From NCBI GenBank assembly GCA_015680685.1, contig MNCI01007802.1, forward strand, positions 731,530-795,529: a stretch of 64,000 bases of DNA. The letters are read 5' to 3'. A program made the position numbers and the translations under genes. Source of the stretch: Gnetum montanum (Eukaryota; Streptophyta; Gnetopsida; Gnetales; Gnetaceae). Within the stretch, counting starts at the first letter, position 1; every line of letters starts with the position of its first letter. Below, one piece after another: positions 35,235-46,420 of this stretch. Under the pieces are notes generated by a model. It did not search any database. It was given only the letters and a program-made list of their open reading frames with translations, and was not told where the DNA came from.

Positions 35235-36581
35235 CTTTCACAAGGAAGTGATAATGCATTGGTTGGAGAGAGCTTTCATCAAAGAACTAATGAGATATAT
35301 ACTGAAGAAAATTGGAGTGACCAACCTCATGCAGGGGTTTCATATGTTCATGATCACCCTGACTATAGTCAAGGACTACATTCACCTAAGGTAGAAATTC
35401 CTCGAGGAGATGAAGTAAGTCCTAGACCAAGGAAGGCCTCAAGGCTTAGGACCATGGGAAATACTATAGAAGCCATGGAGACTCTCCTAGTTCCTCCTCT
35501 TCCTCTTCCTCTTCAACATCTAGTTTTAACAAAGATGAACATAGGTATAGAGATAGAGCTCCACTATGGGGTTGAAATAAAAATAGAAATCGAAACCAAG
35601 GGCAAAATCAAAGACATCAAAATGAGCATAGACAAAATAATTACAATCGGACAAATAGAAATAGAAATTTTCACCATGACATGTTTCATGATGGTGAACC
35701 CTTGTTGGCCACTAAGAGCATGACACAAATCATAGAGGTAGTTAAAATACCCCATAGGCATCATAAGGAAAGTTTCATTAAAATGCTTGATATGAATAAC
35801 ATCCATAAATTTGTGGGAGGCTATGATTCTGATCCACAACATTATTTGCAAGCCTTCCATGATGCTTGCATCTTACAAAACATTGAAAGTGGGTGGAAAA
35901 AGCTTAAGCTCTTTCCTATGACACTAATAGAAAAATCTGAAGTGTGGTATAGATCATTCAAACCAAATTTAATCCATCAGTGGTCTATAATGCTAGAACT
36001 ATTCAATGAGAAATACCAAACCTATGTGAGGGTGTCCAACCTAAGGAAACAAATCCAAGGATGTAAATAAGAACAACATGAACCCTTGGATATGGCCCTA
36101 GATAGATACTATTCTCTATTGAATAAATGTCAAGACCATGGTTTCTCTCAAGAAAAGTAACTTTTCCACATCATAGATGGGCTTCATAGTCAAACAAGAG
36201 AGACCCTTGGGATGTATGCTCAAGCTTAATTATATGAACTAGGAACCCATTAGATCCAAAAGCTTCAAGCATGTGGAAAAAGAAGGAGAGCTATGTAAAT
36301 GAGAGAATGTTGAGAAATATAATTGGGATCCAACTCTTCAAAAGAAGAGGGTCCATATCTATGATGAGGAAAAATAGGTAGCTCTTGCTGAGGTGATTTC
36401 ACAACAAACCTAGTCAATACAAAAGTTTATCGATGAGCTTGAATCAAGGTTAGATAAGATGTCAGAATCGATAAATGAGGAATTTATAACTTTTGTAGAA
36501 ACCAAAGAGGAGAGATTAACACAAAAAAATCAAGTGATCACAACAAAAGAAGGAAAAAGAACTAAGAAACTGGTAGGAACA
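35235..36581 (+). pseudogene. gag of element E, left part
   Basis: A Ser-rich/Asn-Arg-rich linker (about 35480-35680) precedes the capsid core at 35681-36070 (EVVKIPHRHHKESFIKML, LQAFHDACILQNIESGW), homologous to the gag of A and B but diverged. At the codon where A and B both have TAG, this copy has CAA (36050-36052). Stops and frameshifts follow from 36068. It is interrupted at 36581 by element D. Confidence 0.75.
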
Positions 36582-36957
36582 TGTACTGACCAAAATCGTC
36601 GGTGCAAGGCTGGAACGTTACGAGCACCGAAAGATCTACGGACAAGCACAGTTGACCCTGCCTCCGCTTGAGGGCAAGCTGGAACGGACGAAGGCAGAGT
36701 GCCTTGAATGGTCCACACGTGGATCAAACAAGGACTTCCCCAATGTTTGCCGCTACAACACGTTGAGTTATACATAAACAATGCACGTTAAATGTAAACC
36801 GTAAACAAGCACGATAATGTAAATGAGCCTGTAAACGTAAACTGAAAAATGAAGAAAACTGCAATAAATCTGAGCAAAATGTAAACTGTTTTGTATTNTA
36901 TACGCTGGGTGCATACGCTACATCAGGCCGGATTTAATTTACAAGTGTTACATTTGT

Positions 36958-37008
36958 NNNNNNNNNNNNNNNNNNNNNNNNNNNNNNNNNNNNNNNNNNN
37001 NNNNNNNN
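36958..37008. other. assembly gap (51 N) inside the LTR
   Basis: The same block (CTACATCAGGCCGGATTTAA and a close variant) lies on both sides of the gap, so the gap may mark a collapsed or wrongly joined repeat. A single N also occurs at 36898. Confidence 0.9.
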
Positions 37009-37214
37009 GGGCGTATACGCTGGGTGTATACGCTACATTAGGCCGGATTTAATTTACAAGTGTTACATTTGCTGGCGTATACGCTGGGCGTATACGCTGT
37101 GGATGCTGAGCGTAGAGGATGCCAGTGTAAGCATATAGCGTGCCAGCGTAAGCAAAAAATGTACCCGGCGTATACACATGAAAATACTTCATTTTAAGGT
37201 CAAAAATTGATTTT

Positions 37215-38235
37215 TGGGTGCCCAAGAGCTGCTGGAAACCTTGGGAAAGGTCTTGGGGGGTCTGGACGCTCAATTCTGGCACGTTTTGATGCATTTCTGG
37301 AGCCCGAAAGTCCGTCTACGCTGGCCTTACGTTGGGCGTATACGCTGGGCGTACAGGAATGGAAAACCATCATTCAGAGCCCAAAATTTGATTTTCAAGT
37401 GCCTGAGACCTATTGGGAACCTTGGGGAAGGTCCTAGGGGGTCTAGACGCTCAATTCTGGCACATTTTGATGCATTTATGGAGCCCAAAAGTCTATCTAC
37501 GCTGGCCAAACCCCGGCGTCTACGCCGGGCGTATAGGAATGGAAGACCATCATTCGGAGCCTGAAATTTGATTTTCGAGTGCCTGAGACCTACTAGGAAC
37601 CTTGGGGAAGGTTCTGGGGGGTCTGGACACTTGATTCTGGCACGTTTTGATGCATTTATGGAGCCCGAAAGTGCGTCTACGCTGTCCTTACGCCGGGCAT
37701 ATACGTTGGGCGTACAGGAATGGAAGACCATCATTCGGAGCCAAAAATTTGATTTTCAAGTGCCTGAGATCTGCTGGGAACCTTGGGGAAGGTCCTAGGG
37801 GGTCTGGACGCTTGATTCTGGCATGTTTTGATGCATTTTTGGAGCCCGAAAGTCTGTCTACGCTGGCCAAATGCCGGGCGTATACGCTGGGCGTACAGGA
37901 ATGGAAGACCATCATTCAGAGCCCAAAATTTGATTTTCAAGTGCCTGATACCTGCTGAGAACCTTGGGGAAGGTCCTAGGAGGTCTAGACGCTCGATTCT
38001 GGCACATTTTGATGCATTTTTGGAGCCTGAAAGTCTGTTTACGCTGGCCAAACCCCGGCGTCTACGCCGGGCGTATAGGAATGGAAGACCATCATTCGGA
38101 GCCTGAAATTTGATTTTCGAGTGCCTGAGACCTGCTAGGAACCTTGGAGAAGGTTTTGGGGGGTCTGGACACTCCATTTTAGCATGTTTTGATGAGTTTT
38201 TGAGCCCCGAAAGTTGCTGTACGCTGGGCCTTACG
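37215..38235 (-). repeat. ~181-bp tandem array in the 3' LTR of D
   Basis: Using GGAATGG as anchor (37356, 37536, 37718, 37898, 38078) the spacing is 180-182 bp. Two unit types alternate: one with CCTTACGCC...GCCCAAAATT and one with CCAAACCCCGG...GCCTGAAATT, in the order a-b-a-a'-b, the same as in the 5' LTR. Confidence 0.88.
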
Positions 38236-38484
38236 CTGGGCATGTGTAGGCCAGCGTACAGGATGCATACTTAGTGAAAACCAAGTATTTTGAGCTCAAG
38301 ATTTGCCAAGTTTGATGCCAGATGTCATCGTAGTCTTCTGTGGGTCCCAGGGAACTTTTACTTGCTTGCTTTGACTTCGTTTGATGTTATTTTTGAGGCT
38401 TTCAAGCTTGGTCATGCTGAGGATCAACATGACTTAGCTTAATTTCTGTCTTCAAGTGTTAGCCAAAATTTTTGTGGTGTTTCA

Positions 38485-38500
38485 TTGGCCCCTCTTTGTT
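38485..38500 (-). other. polypurine tract of element D
   Basis: On the minus strand, AAAGAGGGGCCAA directly precedes the 3' LTR start TGAAACACC. It marks the start site for plus-strand DNA synthesis. Confidence 0.7.
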
Positions 38501-39640
38501 GATGTCTGGAGGAATTGACCCGAGAGGCATCGACAAAGAAGTACAAAACACCACAAGCAAACTTGGTAGAAACATTGTCCTTTGGCACTTGGCCAGATGT
38601 CATCGCACTGTGTTCAAAAGTACTTGGGATTGGGAAATGAAGCTTGTAGTTGGATTGGGAGATGGAAATTATGGGGATTGGGAACTGATCAAGGTATTGC
38701 GCATGGTAAAGGGGATGCTCTGGTGCGTATACGGGTCATGCTGATCCTTGTCAATAGCCATTATTTAGCGGACTCGGCATCAAGACATGAGATGTGCGTC
38801 ATTTGGCGGAACAAGCCTCTTGTTTAGTGTGTAAGAGGACTTGTTCGCCATGTGATGGTGGGTTGCGTTCTCTGGAGGAACAGGCCTTTTATTTGGTGTT
38901 AAAGAAAACCTTTTGGTGGAGAGCCAAAGCTACGCAATGAGATGTTACTTGAGCTTTGGGACATGAGTGTTTGTTTCCAAGACAACTGCCTTCCCGCCTG
39001 AGGCTTATGGGACGTGCCAAGGGTCTTGTGGTTTGTTTTGCTCTTTGCTCTTTTCTTTTTCTTTCTTTTTCCTTTTTGTTTTTTTTTTTACTTTTTTTTT
39101 GTTGTTTTTTTTTTGGAAAGAGCTTTCTTTCAATTTTGCACTCATGCTCATGTGCCATATTGTGTGTTGCAACTGCTTGAGAGTGTGGCAGCGTGTAACA
39201 GTGTGCTCATACTTTGGGGTGTACTGGATGTATTTGGGAATTGTAATTGAGTAGGAAAGGGAGTAAGAGTGTTGGGGAGATGGAGAATGTATTGGGAACT
39301 GGGAATGTACTTTTGACCAAATTGATTAATCTGGTTGCGTGAGTCAGAAACAATGTGGTCCCTTGTCACCATGATGAAGTGTATTCGTGTACGAGCATCA
39401 CTGGGTGTCATCCTGCAAACACAACTCCAAGAAGACAAGAAAACCACAAGTGAATGAGTTAGCGAACACTTCAGGCATGAATGTGACTGATGCAAATGGA
39501 GGCGCCATGTGAAACTTGAGGCAAACAGAATGAGCAGTAATAGTATTTTCAGAGCTGGTGTGATGAATGATGCAGCAGGCATTGATGAAGAAATATCATG
39601 AATTACAGCAGCAGATGAATGTTCCAGAAATGATGTGGGT
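38501..39640 (-). other. 3' non-coding region of element D
   Basis: No conserved protein. A 144-codon minus-strand ORF (39148-39582) begins with a hydrophobic stretch (ALKILLLLILFASSFTW) that looks like a signal or membrane segment, but the rest is low complexity and I do not call it a gene. A long pyrimidine tract lies at about 39045-39115. An imperfect inverted repeat is built on GGCGGAACAAG (38802) and CTTGTTCGCC (38840). Confidence 0.5.
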
Positions 39641-40197
39641 AGTTTATAGTCTTGGCAGACTATCGTGGGTTAGTTTTACATCATAACCCATTGGACGTTG
39701 CCAGTTTATCGTCGTAGCGGATGGTACATTGCTATTTTATAGTCTTGGCAGACTATGAAGAGGCAAGCTAGTTTATAGTCTTAGTGGACTCTGGTGAATG
39801 AGTGTGACAGTTTAGTGTCATGTCGGACAGAGCTCTGTGGTGTCGGTTTACCGTCATGACGCCAGGACATTCTGTGGTATCAGTTTTAAGTCATGATGCC
39901 AGGACTGTTCTGTGGTATTAGTTTTAAGTCATAATCCAGGACCGTTCTGTGGTATTAGTTTTAAGTCATAATCCAGGACTATGTGGATGTAGGCATGTGT
40001 GTCCGTATGATCCTGTAAACAAAAGCAACTAGAGAAAACAATGTTAAATAGCCACTGCAGAAAACATGAATTGAAATGCACAAGTGAATAGAAAATAATG
40101 TGAAAAGGTTCTAGTTTAAGGCCTTTTCGGGCCACGTGTTCTAGTTTAAGGCCTTTTCGGGCCATGGTTTAGTTTAAGGCCTTTTCGGGCCACATGC
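39641..40197 (-). repeat. AGTTTA hairpin repeat family in the 3' region of element D
   Basis: About ten imperfect units begin (plus strand) with AGTTTA or a variant and continue into a short inverted repeat. Examples: ATAGTCT-TGGC-AGACTAT at 39646-39663 and again at 39739-39756; AGTC...GACT at 39777-39790; TGTC...GACA at 39816-39829; CGTCATGACG at 39852-39861; then three ~30-bp units with GGCC-TTTTCG-GGCC at 40111-40197. Stems differ in sequence but stay complementary. The last unit overlaps the stop codon of the gag-protease frame. Confidence 0.7.
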
Positions 40198-43100
40198 AAG
40201 CGTGCAAGCTAGTGCAATGCAAACTAAGGTGACGTATGCACAACGAACAAAGGTGAAGAGTGGGCGGGGATTAGACGTGTCTTTGGCCGCAAGGGAGTCT
40301 TGATTATGTGGTTGTTTCTTAGTCGGACATGGTCTAGGAGGCGTGCTAGTTTGCTCTAGGAGGCTTTCAGTTTTTACCCCTTGTTCGGGCATTTTAGCTC
40401 TAGGTGTTGTGTTTGTTGTTGTGGGTGTTGCTTCAAGAGGCTCCTCTTTCAAGACCTGTGACATGTCCATGTTGTGGTCAGCTTGAAAAGGAGTGTTGTC
40501 GCCATGTATAATGACTTGTCCACCTTCGTATGGAAGGTGGATTTCTTGATGTATCGGTGAGGAAACGGCTCGTTGTTGTGCTAGCCAAGGTCTACCAAGA
40601 ATCATGTTGAAACTGGGCATCTCTTCTATGACAGTGAATTCTGCGCTAGTGGGGAATTGTTCACCTGCCACAAAGGCTAAGTTGATTGTGCCCTTAACTG
40701 TGACACATGATCCATTGAAAGATTTTAAACACATGGTTTTTGTTGGCATGATCTCATCTGCCATGCCTAGTTTGTCGATGACGGAGTATAGAACTACGTT
40801 TGTTGCCGCACCGTCATCAACGTGCACTCTACGAATGGTACATTGCCCAACACGTACACTAATCGATAATGGAGCTGTTGTGACTTCCCCTCGTTTGGGG
40901 TTGACTTTAACTGCATCGTCACGGAAGGCTAAGGTGTTGGAACCCAATTCTTGTGGTGTGTGTTGTGAAATCGTTGCACGGATGGATTCCATGTTAGCAG
41001 GGATGTTCTCTGTAACAGGAATGGACGCTAGTGTTTGTGCTAAGGCTTCACGATGAGCCGATGACGTCATGACCAGGTCGTACAAACTCATGGTTGTGTT
41101 CTTTTGTTTGAGCGTTTGTTTCACCTGGGCCAGTGTAGCTACAAAGTCTGTGTTGTCTGCCGTTGTGTTGGTTGCCTCTATATGGGTTGAGGGCTTGGGC
41201 CTGGTTTGTTTGGGATTAGGGGTAGGGCCCCCAGTGTTTAGTTGTTGTATATTAGGTGTATCCTTTGTTTCAGCTGTGGGTATTGTTCGTTGTTCGTTTG
41301 TCCTCTTCTGCTGCCATTTGGTAGGCTTATCCGTGTTGTTGGCAGGGTTGACTCTTAAGGGAGGGGAGGTTGAGATGTTTCCTACGGTTGGGCACTGGGT
41401 AGGTGAGGGGCCATCGCGTGGTGGCACCTTTATGACAAATGGTAGTTTGGGAGGTGTCGTTGTTGTTTGACTAGCTTGTTGTGGCACCTTGATAACGAAG
41501 GGTTTCTTTGCTGTTGTCGTTGGTGCAACATGCCAGTTTAACGTCTTAGCGGACGTCTGTGGTGGTGATACTTTGACCACGAAAGGTGTCGTCGATGCTT
41601 GGGGTTGCATTGAATTTTGCCAGTTTAACATCTTAGCGGACGTCTGTGGTGGTGGTACTTTGACCACGAAAGGTGTCGTCGATGCTCTAGGTGGCACCTT
41701 GATGATGATGGGAGGCCCCTTGCTCATGGACGTGGAGGGGATTGTTGCCTTGCTGGGAGGCACACGAATCACAAAAGGTTGCCGCACAGGTTTAGGCTTA
41801 CTATCTATGCCAATGGAGTTTATGACATAGGGGGCATCGTCTGTGCTCGGTTGATTCAAGGTGTTGATGTTCAGTTGGCCCCGTTCTATCATTGCTTGTA
41901 GATCGTCCTTTAACGCACGACAGGTGTCAGTATTGTGACCGGACATTTGGTGGTAGTGACAGAATTGGTCTAGATTGAAGTGTCGTGGAACTGGGGGCTC
42001 ATTTGGTGCTGCTAAGGTGGGATTCCTTAGTAGCTCGCAATACCTATCGTGTCGGCGGCGAGCATTCTCCGCTATGTGTTTGTATTGGATTTGCCTGGCT
42101 TTAAGGATGTGCTCTAGTAGTTCCGAAGGTCTCGCAGGTAGCGGTGTGTACTTAGAGCGATCTTTGCGCTGAAAGTTGGGCCTTGGGGTGGCCCCTGTTG
42201 TTGTAGGCGGGTTGGTACTAGTGTTAGTTGTTTTTGTGCTTGTGGCCACAGTTTTCGTTGTTGCCTTTTGTTTGGCAACGTGTTGGTTCTTGTAAGCCAC
42301 ATAGGCGGGGTCATTGCTGGTTTGTGCCGCTTGTTCAATGTTCTTGATCTGTGTGAACGCTTGGCTCAACGTTTGAGCGCTTAGGTAGTACAGTTTTGAC
42401 TTAACGAAGTCATTCATAGCTCCCTTCCGAATTGTAAGAAAATACTTTTCAGGGATGGGCTCATGAAGTTCGTTAAGGGCTGCACTCCATCGTTGGATGA
42501 ACTTTTGCACAGGCTCAAGTGGTGCTTGTTTCACTTGTATCAGACTGTCTAGTGTGGCTTCAGGCTTGAGGTTGTACTTAAACCGGGTAACGAACTGATG
42601 TAGCAGATCCTCCAGAGAGGATATGAAGTTACGAGGCAAGGCTTGGTACCAGTCTAAGGCTACGCTCATTAAGGACATAGCGAACACTCGCAAGATTGCG
42701 TGGGGCCAAGCTTGAAGCAATAGAGTTTCTGATCGAAACGTGACTAAGTGAGAGTTTGGATCTCCCTCCCCATTGTACTTGGTTAACTGGGGCAATGCGA
42801 TTCCCTTGGGTAAAGCTAACAGTGGCACTGAAGAGCTAATTGGATTGTCGCGATAGAAATCCAGTACTTTAACTTGTTCAGTGTTGTCAGCTCTAAGTTA
42901 CTTTATCTCATCTGCTAACGTTTGCATCATTTGTTTTGCTTCTGCCCACTCTTGAGCGGTAGGCAGATTAGTTGGTTGGGGAGGTTGTTGGGTTGTCATT
43001 TGTTGCTGTGGAGCGATGTTCAGAGTTGCGGTTGTGGGGTGTGGCACGTTGAAGTGAGTGGGTTGTTGAACAAGGGGTATGGCCCCTTGCCTAGCCACAA

Positions 43101-43635
43101 ACTGTGAAGTGACACCCTGGATGTGCGGGGCCGATGTAGTGAAAGTGGCCCCATGCGTTTGCACGTGTGGTATGTACTGGGTGGAGATGGGGGTGGGTAA
43201 TCTCTGTTGGGATACTGGTGCTTGTGTGCTCATTGACACTTGGTGAGTGGTTGTCTGTCCCATGCGAGGATGGAGTGATGGGTTCACGTAGGCATGGGGA
43301 CTGAGGGTGTGGTATGAATCCTCAGGTTCAGATTGTGCCTCGAAGTCATCTACATCATGTTGGTTTTGGGGCTCCTCATTGGGTCGCCGTGAGTTTTGGC
43401 TCCTTGCCAGAAGGAGCTGGGAGATGAGTTTATGCTGAGGTTCAGAAAGGGGGATGATGTCATATACAGAGGGGACGAATTCGTGACCTCCCATGTATAT
43501 GTGCTCGAAGTTTCGTTTTGCCTCCTGTTCTATGGTGTCAAGAGGAAGGTTGGCTTGAATCTTCACACAGATGTAGTTATACTGTTCTTGTGTGGGGACT
43601 ATGAAGGCGTGTGCATTAGAAGTCTGGGACTCCAT
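40174..43635 (-). CDS. gag-protease polyprotein of element D, one in-frame stop
   Basis: Start at ATG 43635 (context ACCATGG); the frame runs to 40174, 1154 codons, broken once by TAA at 42898-42900, then continuing in the same frame (LRADNTEQVKVLDFY). Domains: an N-terminal region (YNYICVKIQANLPLD, shared with element F); a retrotransposon gag core after the stop (NSHLVTFRSETLLLQAWPHA to about 42350); a knuckle-like CHYHQMSGHNTDTC followed by ALKDDLQAMIERG (about 41880-41970), the form typical of Tat/Ogre-type gags; six repeats of PFV(I/V)KVPP (about 41400-41790); and an aspartic protease with VHVDDGAATNVV at the active site (near 40830) and MILGRPWL (near 40600). Pol is absent. The stop could be a recent CAA to TAA change. 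Confidence 0.88.
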
Positions 43636-43964
43636 GGTGATGTGTGATGGGGCAGCGTACGAGCTAGCTAACAAGTGCTAAGTGTGTTTTGGGCTAAGTG
43701 TGCAAAGTGTCCGGTGTGTGAACACTGAAAATTTTTCTAAGTGTCTAGCGTGTACAATGTAAACGGGAGAAAATTTGGCTAAGTATAAAATTATGAACCG
43801 TAGTCGTACACGGATAGCAATTTCGGGTAAGAGGAAGTCATCTCGGAATTGTTATGTTGTGTGTTTTGTATGCCTTAGACAAGGTGATCCATGTTGGTGC
43901 GAATCGCAGCGAATTCGGCTTTGAAACGGGCTCGTTTTGGGTGTTTTTGTTGAAAAAACACTAT

Positions 43965-44450
43965 AGCAGTACTGTAGCAGTACTGTAGCAGCGTAAACAC
44001 TGTAGCAGCGTATACGCCGAGACACTGTAGCAAGCGTAAAAACACTGTAGCAGGCGTAAAACACTGTAGCAAGCGTAAAAGTACTGTAGCAAGCGTAAAA
44101 GCACTGTAGCAAGCGTAAAAGCACTGTAGCTAGCGTAAAAGCACTGTAGCAAGCGTAAAAGCACTGTAGCTAGCGTAAAAGCACTGTAGCAAGCGTAAAA
44201 GCACTGTAGCAAGCGTAAAAGCACTGTAGCAAGCGAAAAGCACTGTAGCAAGCGTAAAAGCACTGTAGTAAGCGTAAAAGCACTGTAGCAAGCGTAAAAC
44301 ACTGTAGCATGCGTAAAACACTGTAGCAGGCGTAAAAGCACTATAGCAAGCGTAAAAGCATTGTAGCTAGCGTAAAAGCACTGTAGCAAGCGTAAAAGCA
44401 CTGTAGCAAGCGTAAAACACTGTAGCAAGCGTAAAACACTGTAGGAGCAT
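43965..44450 (-). repeat. 20-bp minisatellite in the leader of element D
   Basis: About 24 head-to-tail copies of ACTGTAGCAAGCGTAAAAGC (plus strand), with 18-20 bp units and few variants (TAGCTAGCG, AGGCG). It lies between the primer-binding site and the gag start. ORFs through it (155 codons and others) are repeat artefacts. Confidence 0.93.
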
Positions 44451-44570
44451 TGACGCTGGGGTTTCAGTTTTGCAGCGTAGACGCTGGGGTTTCAGTCTTG
44501 CAGCGTAGACGCTGGGGTTTCATTTTGGCAGCGTAGACGCTGTAAGTTTTGCAAGCAAGGTTTTCGGTGG

Positions 44571-44588
44571 GCCCTCCTTCTAGCGCCA
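44571..44588 (-). other. primer-binding site of element D
   Basis: On the minus strand TGGCGCTAGAAGGAGGG follows the 5' LTR after five bases. The identical site follows the LTR of element F (61551-61567), which supports common ancestry and the orientation assigned here. I do not assign the tRNA. Confidence 0.78.
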
Positions 44589-45153
44589 AAAACTGTACTG
44601 ACCGAAATCGTCGGTGCAAGGCTGGAACGTTACGAGCACCGAAAGATCTACGGACAAGCACAGTCGACCCTGCCTCCGCTTGAGGGCAAGCTGGAACGGA
44701 CGAAGGCAGAGTGCCTTGAATGGTCCGCACGCGGATCAAACAAGGACTTCCCCAACGTTTGCCGCTACAACACGTTGGGTTATACGTAAACAATGCACGT
44801 TAAATGTAAACCGTAAACAAGCACGATAATGTAAATGAGCCTGTAAACGTAAACTGAAAAACGAAGAAAACTGCAATAAATCTGAGCAAAATGTAAACTG
44901 TTTTGTATTGAGAATTGATTACAAAGTGCACCGGTCCAAACGCAGTTGTGGCTTTGACACAAGGCGGACGAAAGGCCCCGGCGTGTGTGGGAATGACTCG
45001 GCTAGTTCGCAAGGCAGGCAGAGCGTAGAGACTGTGTGTATGGCATACAGGGCTCTCTAGCGTAAGAGGGTTTTTGAGCTTTGGTCCGCAGCGTAAATGT
45101 CTCTTGTGTCCTCTAGAAGTTTTTTGCCCACCCCGAAAATGCAGAAAACTGGG

Positions 45154-45163
45154 CTATTTATAG
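45154..45163 (-). promoter_or_regulatory. LTR TATA box (element D)
   Basis: CTATAAATAG on the minus strand, in a block (CCCTATAAATAGCCCAG) that is also present in the solo LTR (62861-62876) and, as CTATAAAAGG, in the LTR of element F (60743-60752). A GCGTATACGC cluster lies just upstream. Confidence 0.65.
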
Positions 45164-45399
45164 GGGTAGGGTTACCGGGAAAATCGGACTGGGAGACACG
45201 TGGGCGTATACGCTGGGCGTATACGCTACATAAGGCCGGATTTAATTTACAAGTGTTACATTTGCTGGCATATACGCTGGGCGTATACGCTGGGCGTATA
45301 CGCTGTGGATGCTGAGCGTAGAGAATGCCAGCGTAAGCCAAAAATGTACCCAGCGTATACACATGAAAATGCTTCATTTTAAGGTTAAAAATTGATTTT

Positions 45400-46420
45400 T
45401 GGGTGCCCAAGAGCTGGTGGAAACCTTGGGCAAGGTCCTGGGGGGTCTGGGCGCTCGATTCTGGCACGTTTTGATGCATTTCTGGAGCCTGAAAGTCCGT
45501 CTACGCTGGCCTTACGCCGGGCGTATACGCTGGGCGTACAGGAATGGAAGACCATCATTCGGAGCCCAAAATTTGATTTTCAAGTGCTTGAGACCTGCTG
45601 GGAACCTTAAGGAAGGTCCTAGGGGGTCTGGACGCTCAATTCTGGCACGTTTTGATGCATTTCTGGAGCCCGAAAGTCTATCTACGCTGGCCAAACCCCG
45701 GCGTATACGCCGGGCGTATAGGAATGGAAGACCATCATTCGGAGCCTGAAATTTGATTTTCGAGTGCCTGAGACCTACTAGGAACCTTGGGGAAGGTTCT
45801 GGGGGGTCTGGACGCTTGATTCTGGCACGTTTTGATGCATTTCTGGAGCCCGAAAGTCCGTCTACGCTGGCCTTACGCCGGGCGTATACGCTGGGCTTAC
45901 AGGAATGGAAGACCACCATTCGGAGCCCAAAATTTGATTTTCAAGTGCCTGAGACCTACTGGGAACCTTGGGGATGGTCCTAGGGGGTCTAGACACTTGA
46001 TTCTAGCACATTTTGATGCATTTTTTGAGCCCGAAAGTCTATCTACGCTGGCCAAACGCTGGGCGTATACGCTGGGCGTGCAGGAATGGAAGACCATCAT
46101 TCGGAGCCCAAAATTTGATTTTCAAGTGCCTGTGACCTGCTGGGAACCTTGGGGAAGGTCCTAGGGGGTCTGGACACTCGATTCTGGCATGTTTTGATGC
46201 ATTTTTGGAGCCCGAAATTTTGTCTATGCTAGCCAAACCCCGGCGTCTACGCCGGGCGTATAGGAATGGAAGACCATCATTCGGAGCCTGAAATTTGATT
46301 TTCGAGTGCCTGAGACTTGCTAGGAAGCTTGGGGAAGGTTCTGGGGGGTCTGGAAACTCCACTTTAGCATGTTTTGATGAGTTTTTGAGCCCCGAAAGTT
46401 GCTGTACGCTGGGCCTTACG
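45400..46420 (-). repeat. ~181-bp tandem array in the 5' LTR of D
   Basis: GGAATGG anchors at 45541, 45721, 45902, 46083 and 46263. The unit types are in the same a-b-a-a'-b order as in the other LTR, as expected if one LTR templated the other during the last transposition. Confidence 0.9.

Larger units (their letters stand above)
36582..38484 (-). repeat. 3' LTR of element D
   Basis: It lies left on the plus strand because the element runs minus. Compared with the other LTR, several hundred bases around the assembly gap are missing (the segment corresponding to about 44910-45220). It contains a five-unit array of about 181 bp per unit and many GCGTATACGC-type decamers. Confidence 0.88.

Noticed and set aside
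37731-38243. 170-codon ORF with repeats, and similar ORFs at 45512-45919, 46039-46428 and 61808-62371
   Set aside because: They run through the 181-bp LTR array; the repeated peptide only reflects the tandem DNA units and the frame is not maintained across units.
39148-39582. Possible env-like protein of element D (hydrophobic N-terminus)
   Set aside because: Only a hydrophobic stretch supports it; the rest is low complexity, and no conserved features or splice acceptor context are visible.
40604-41830. Plus-strand ORFs of 113-150 codons
   Set aside because: They are antisense shadows of the gag-protease frame of element D.
43961-44428. 155-codon Cys/Tyr/Leu-rich ORF and a CRISPR-like appearance of the repeats
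   Set aside because: It is a 20-bp direct minisatellite without unique spacers, in a plant retrotransposon leader; neither a protein nor a CRISPR array.
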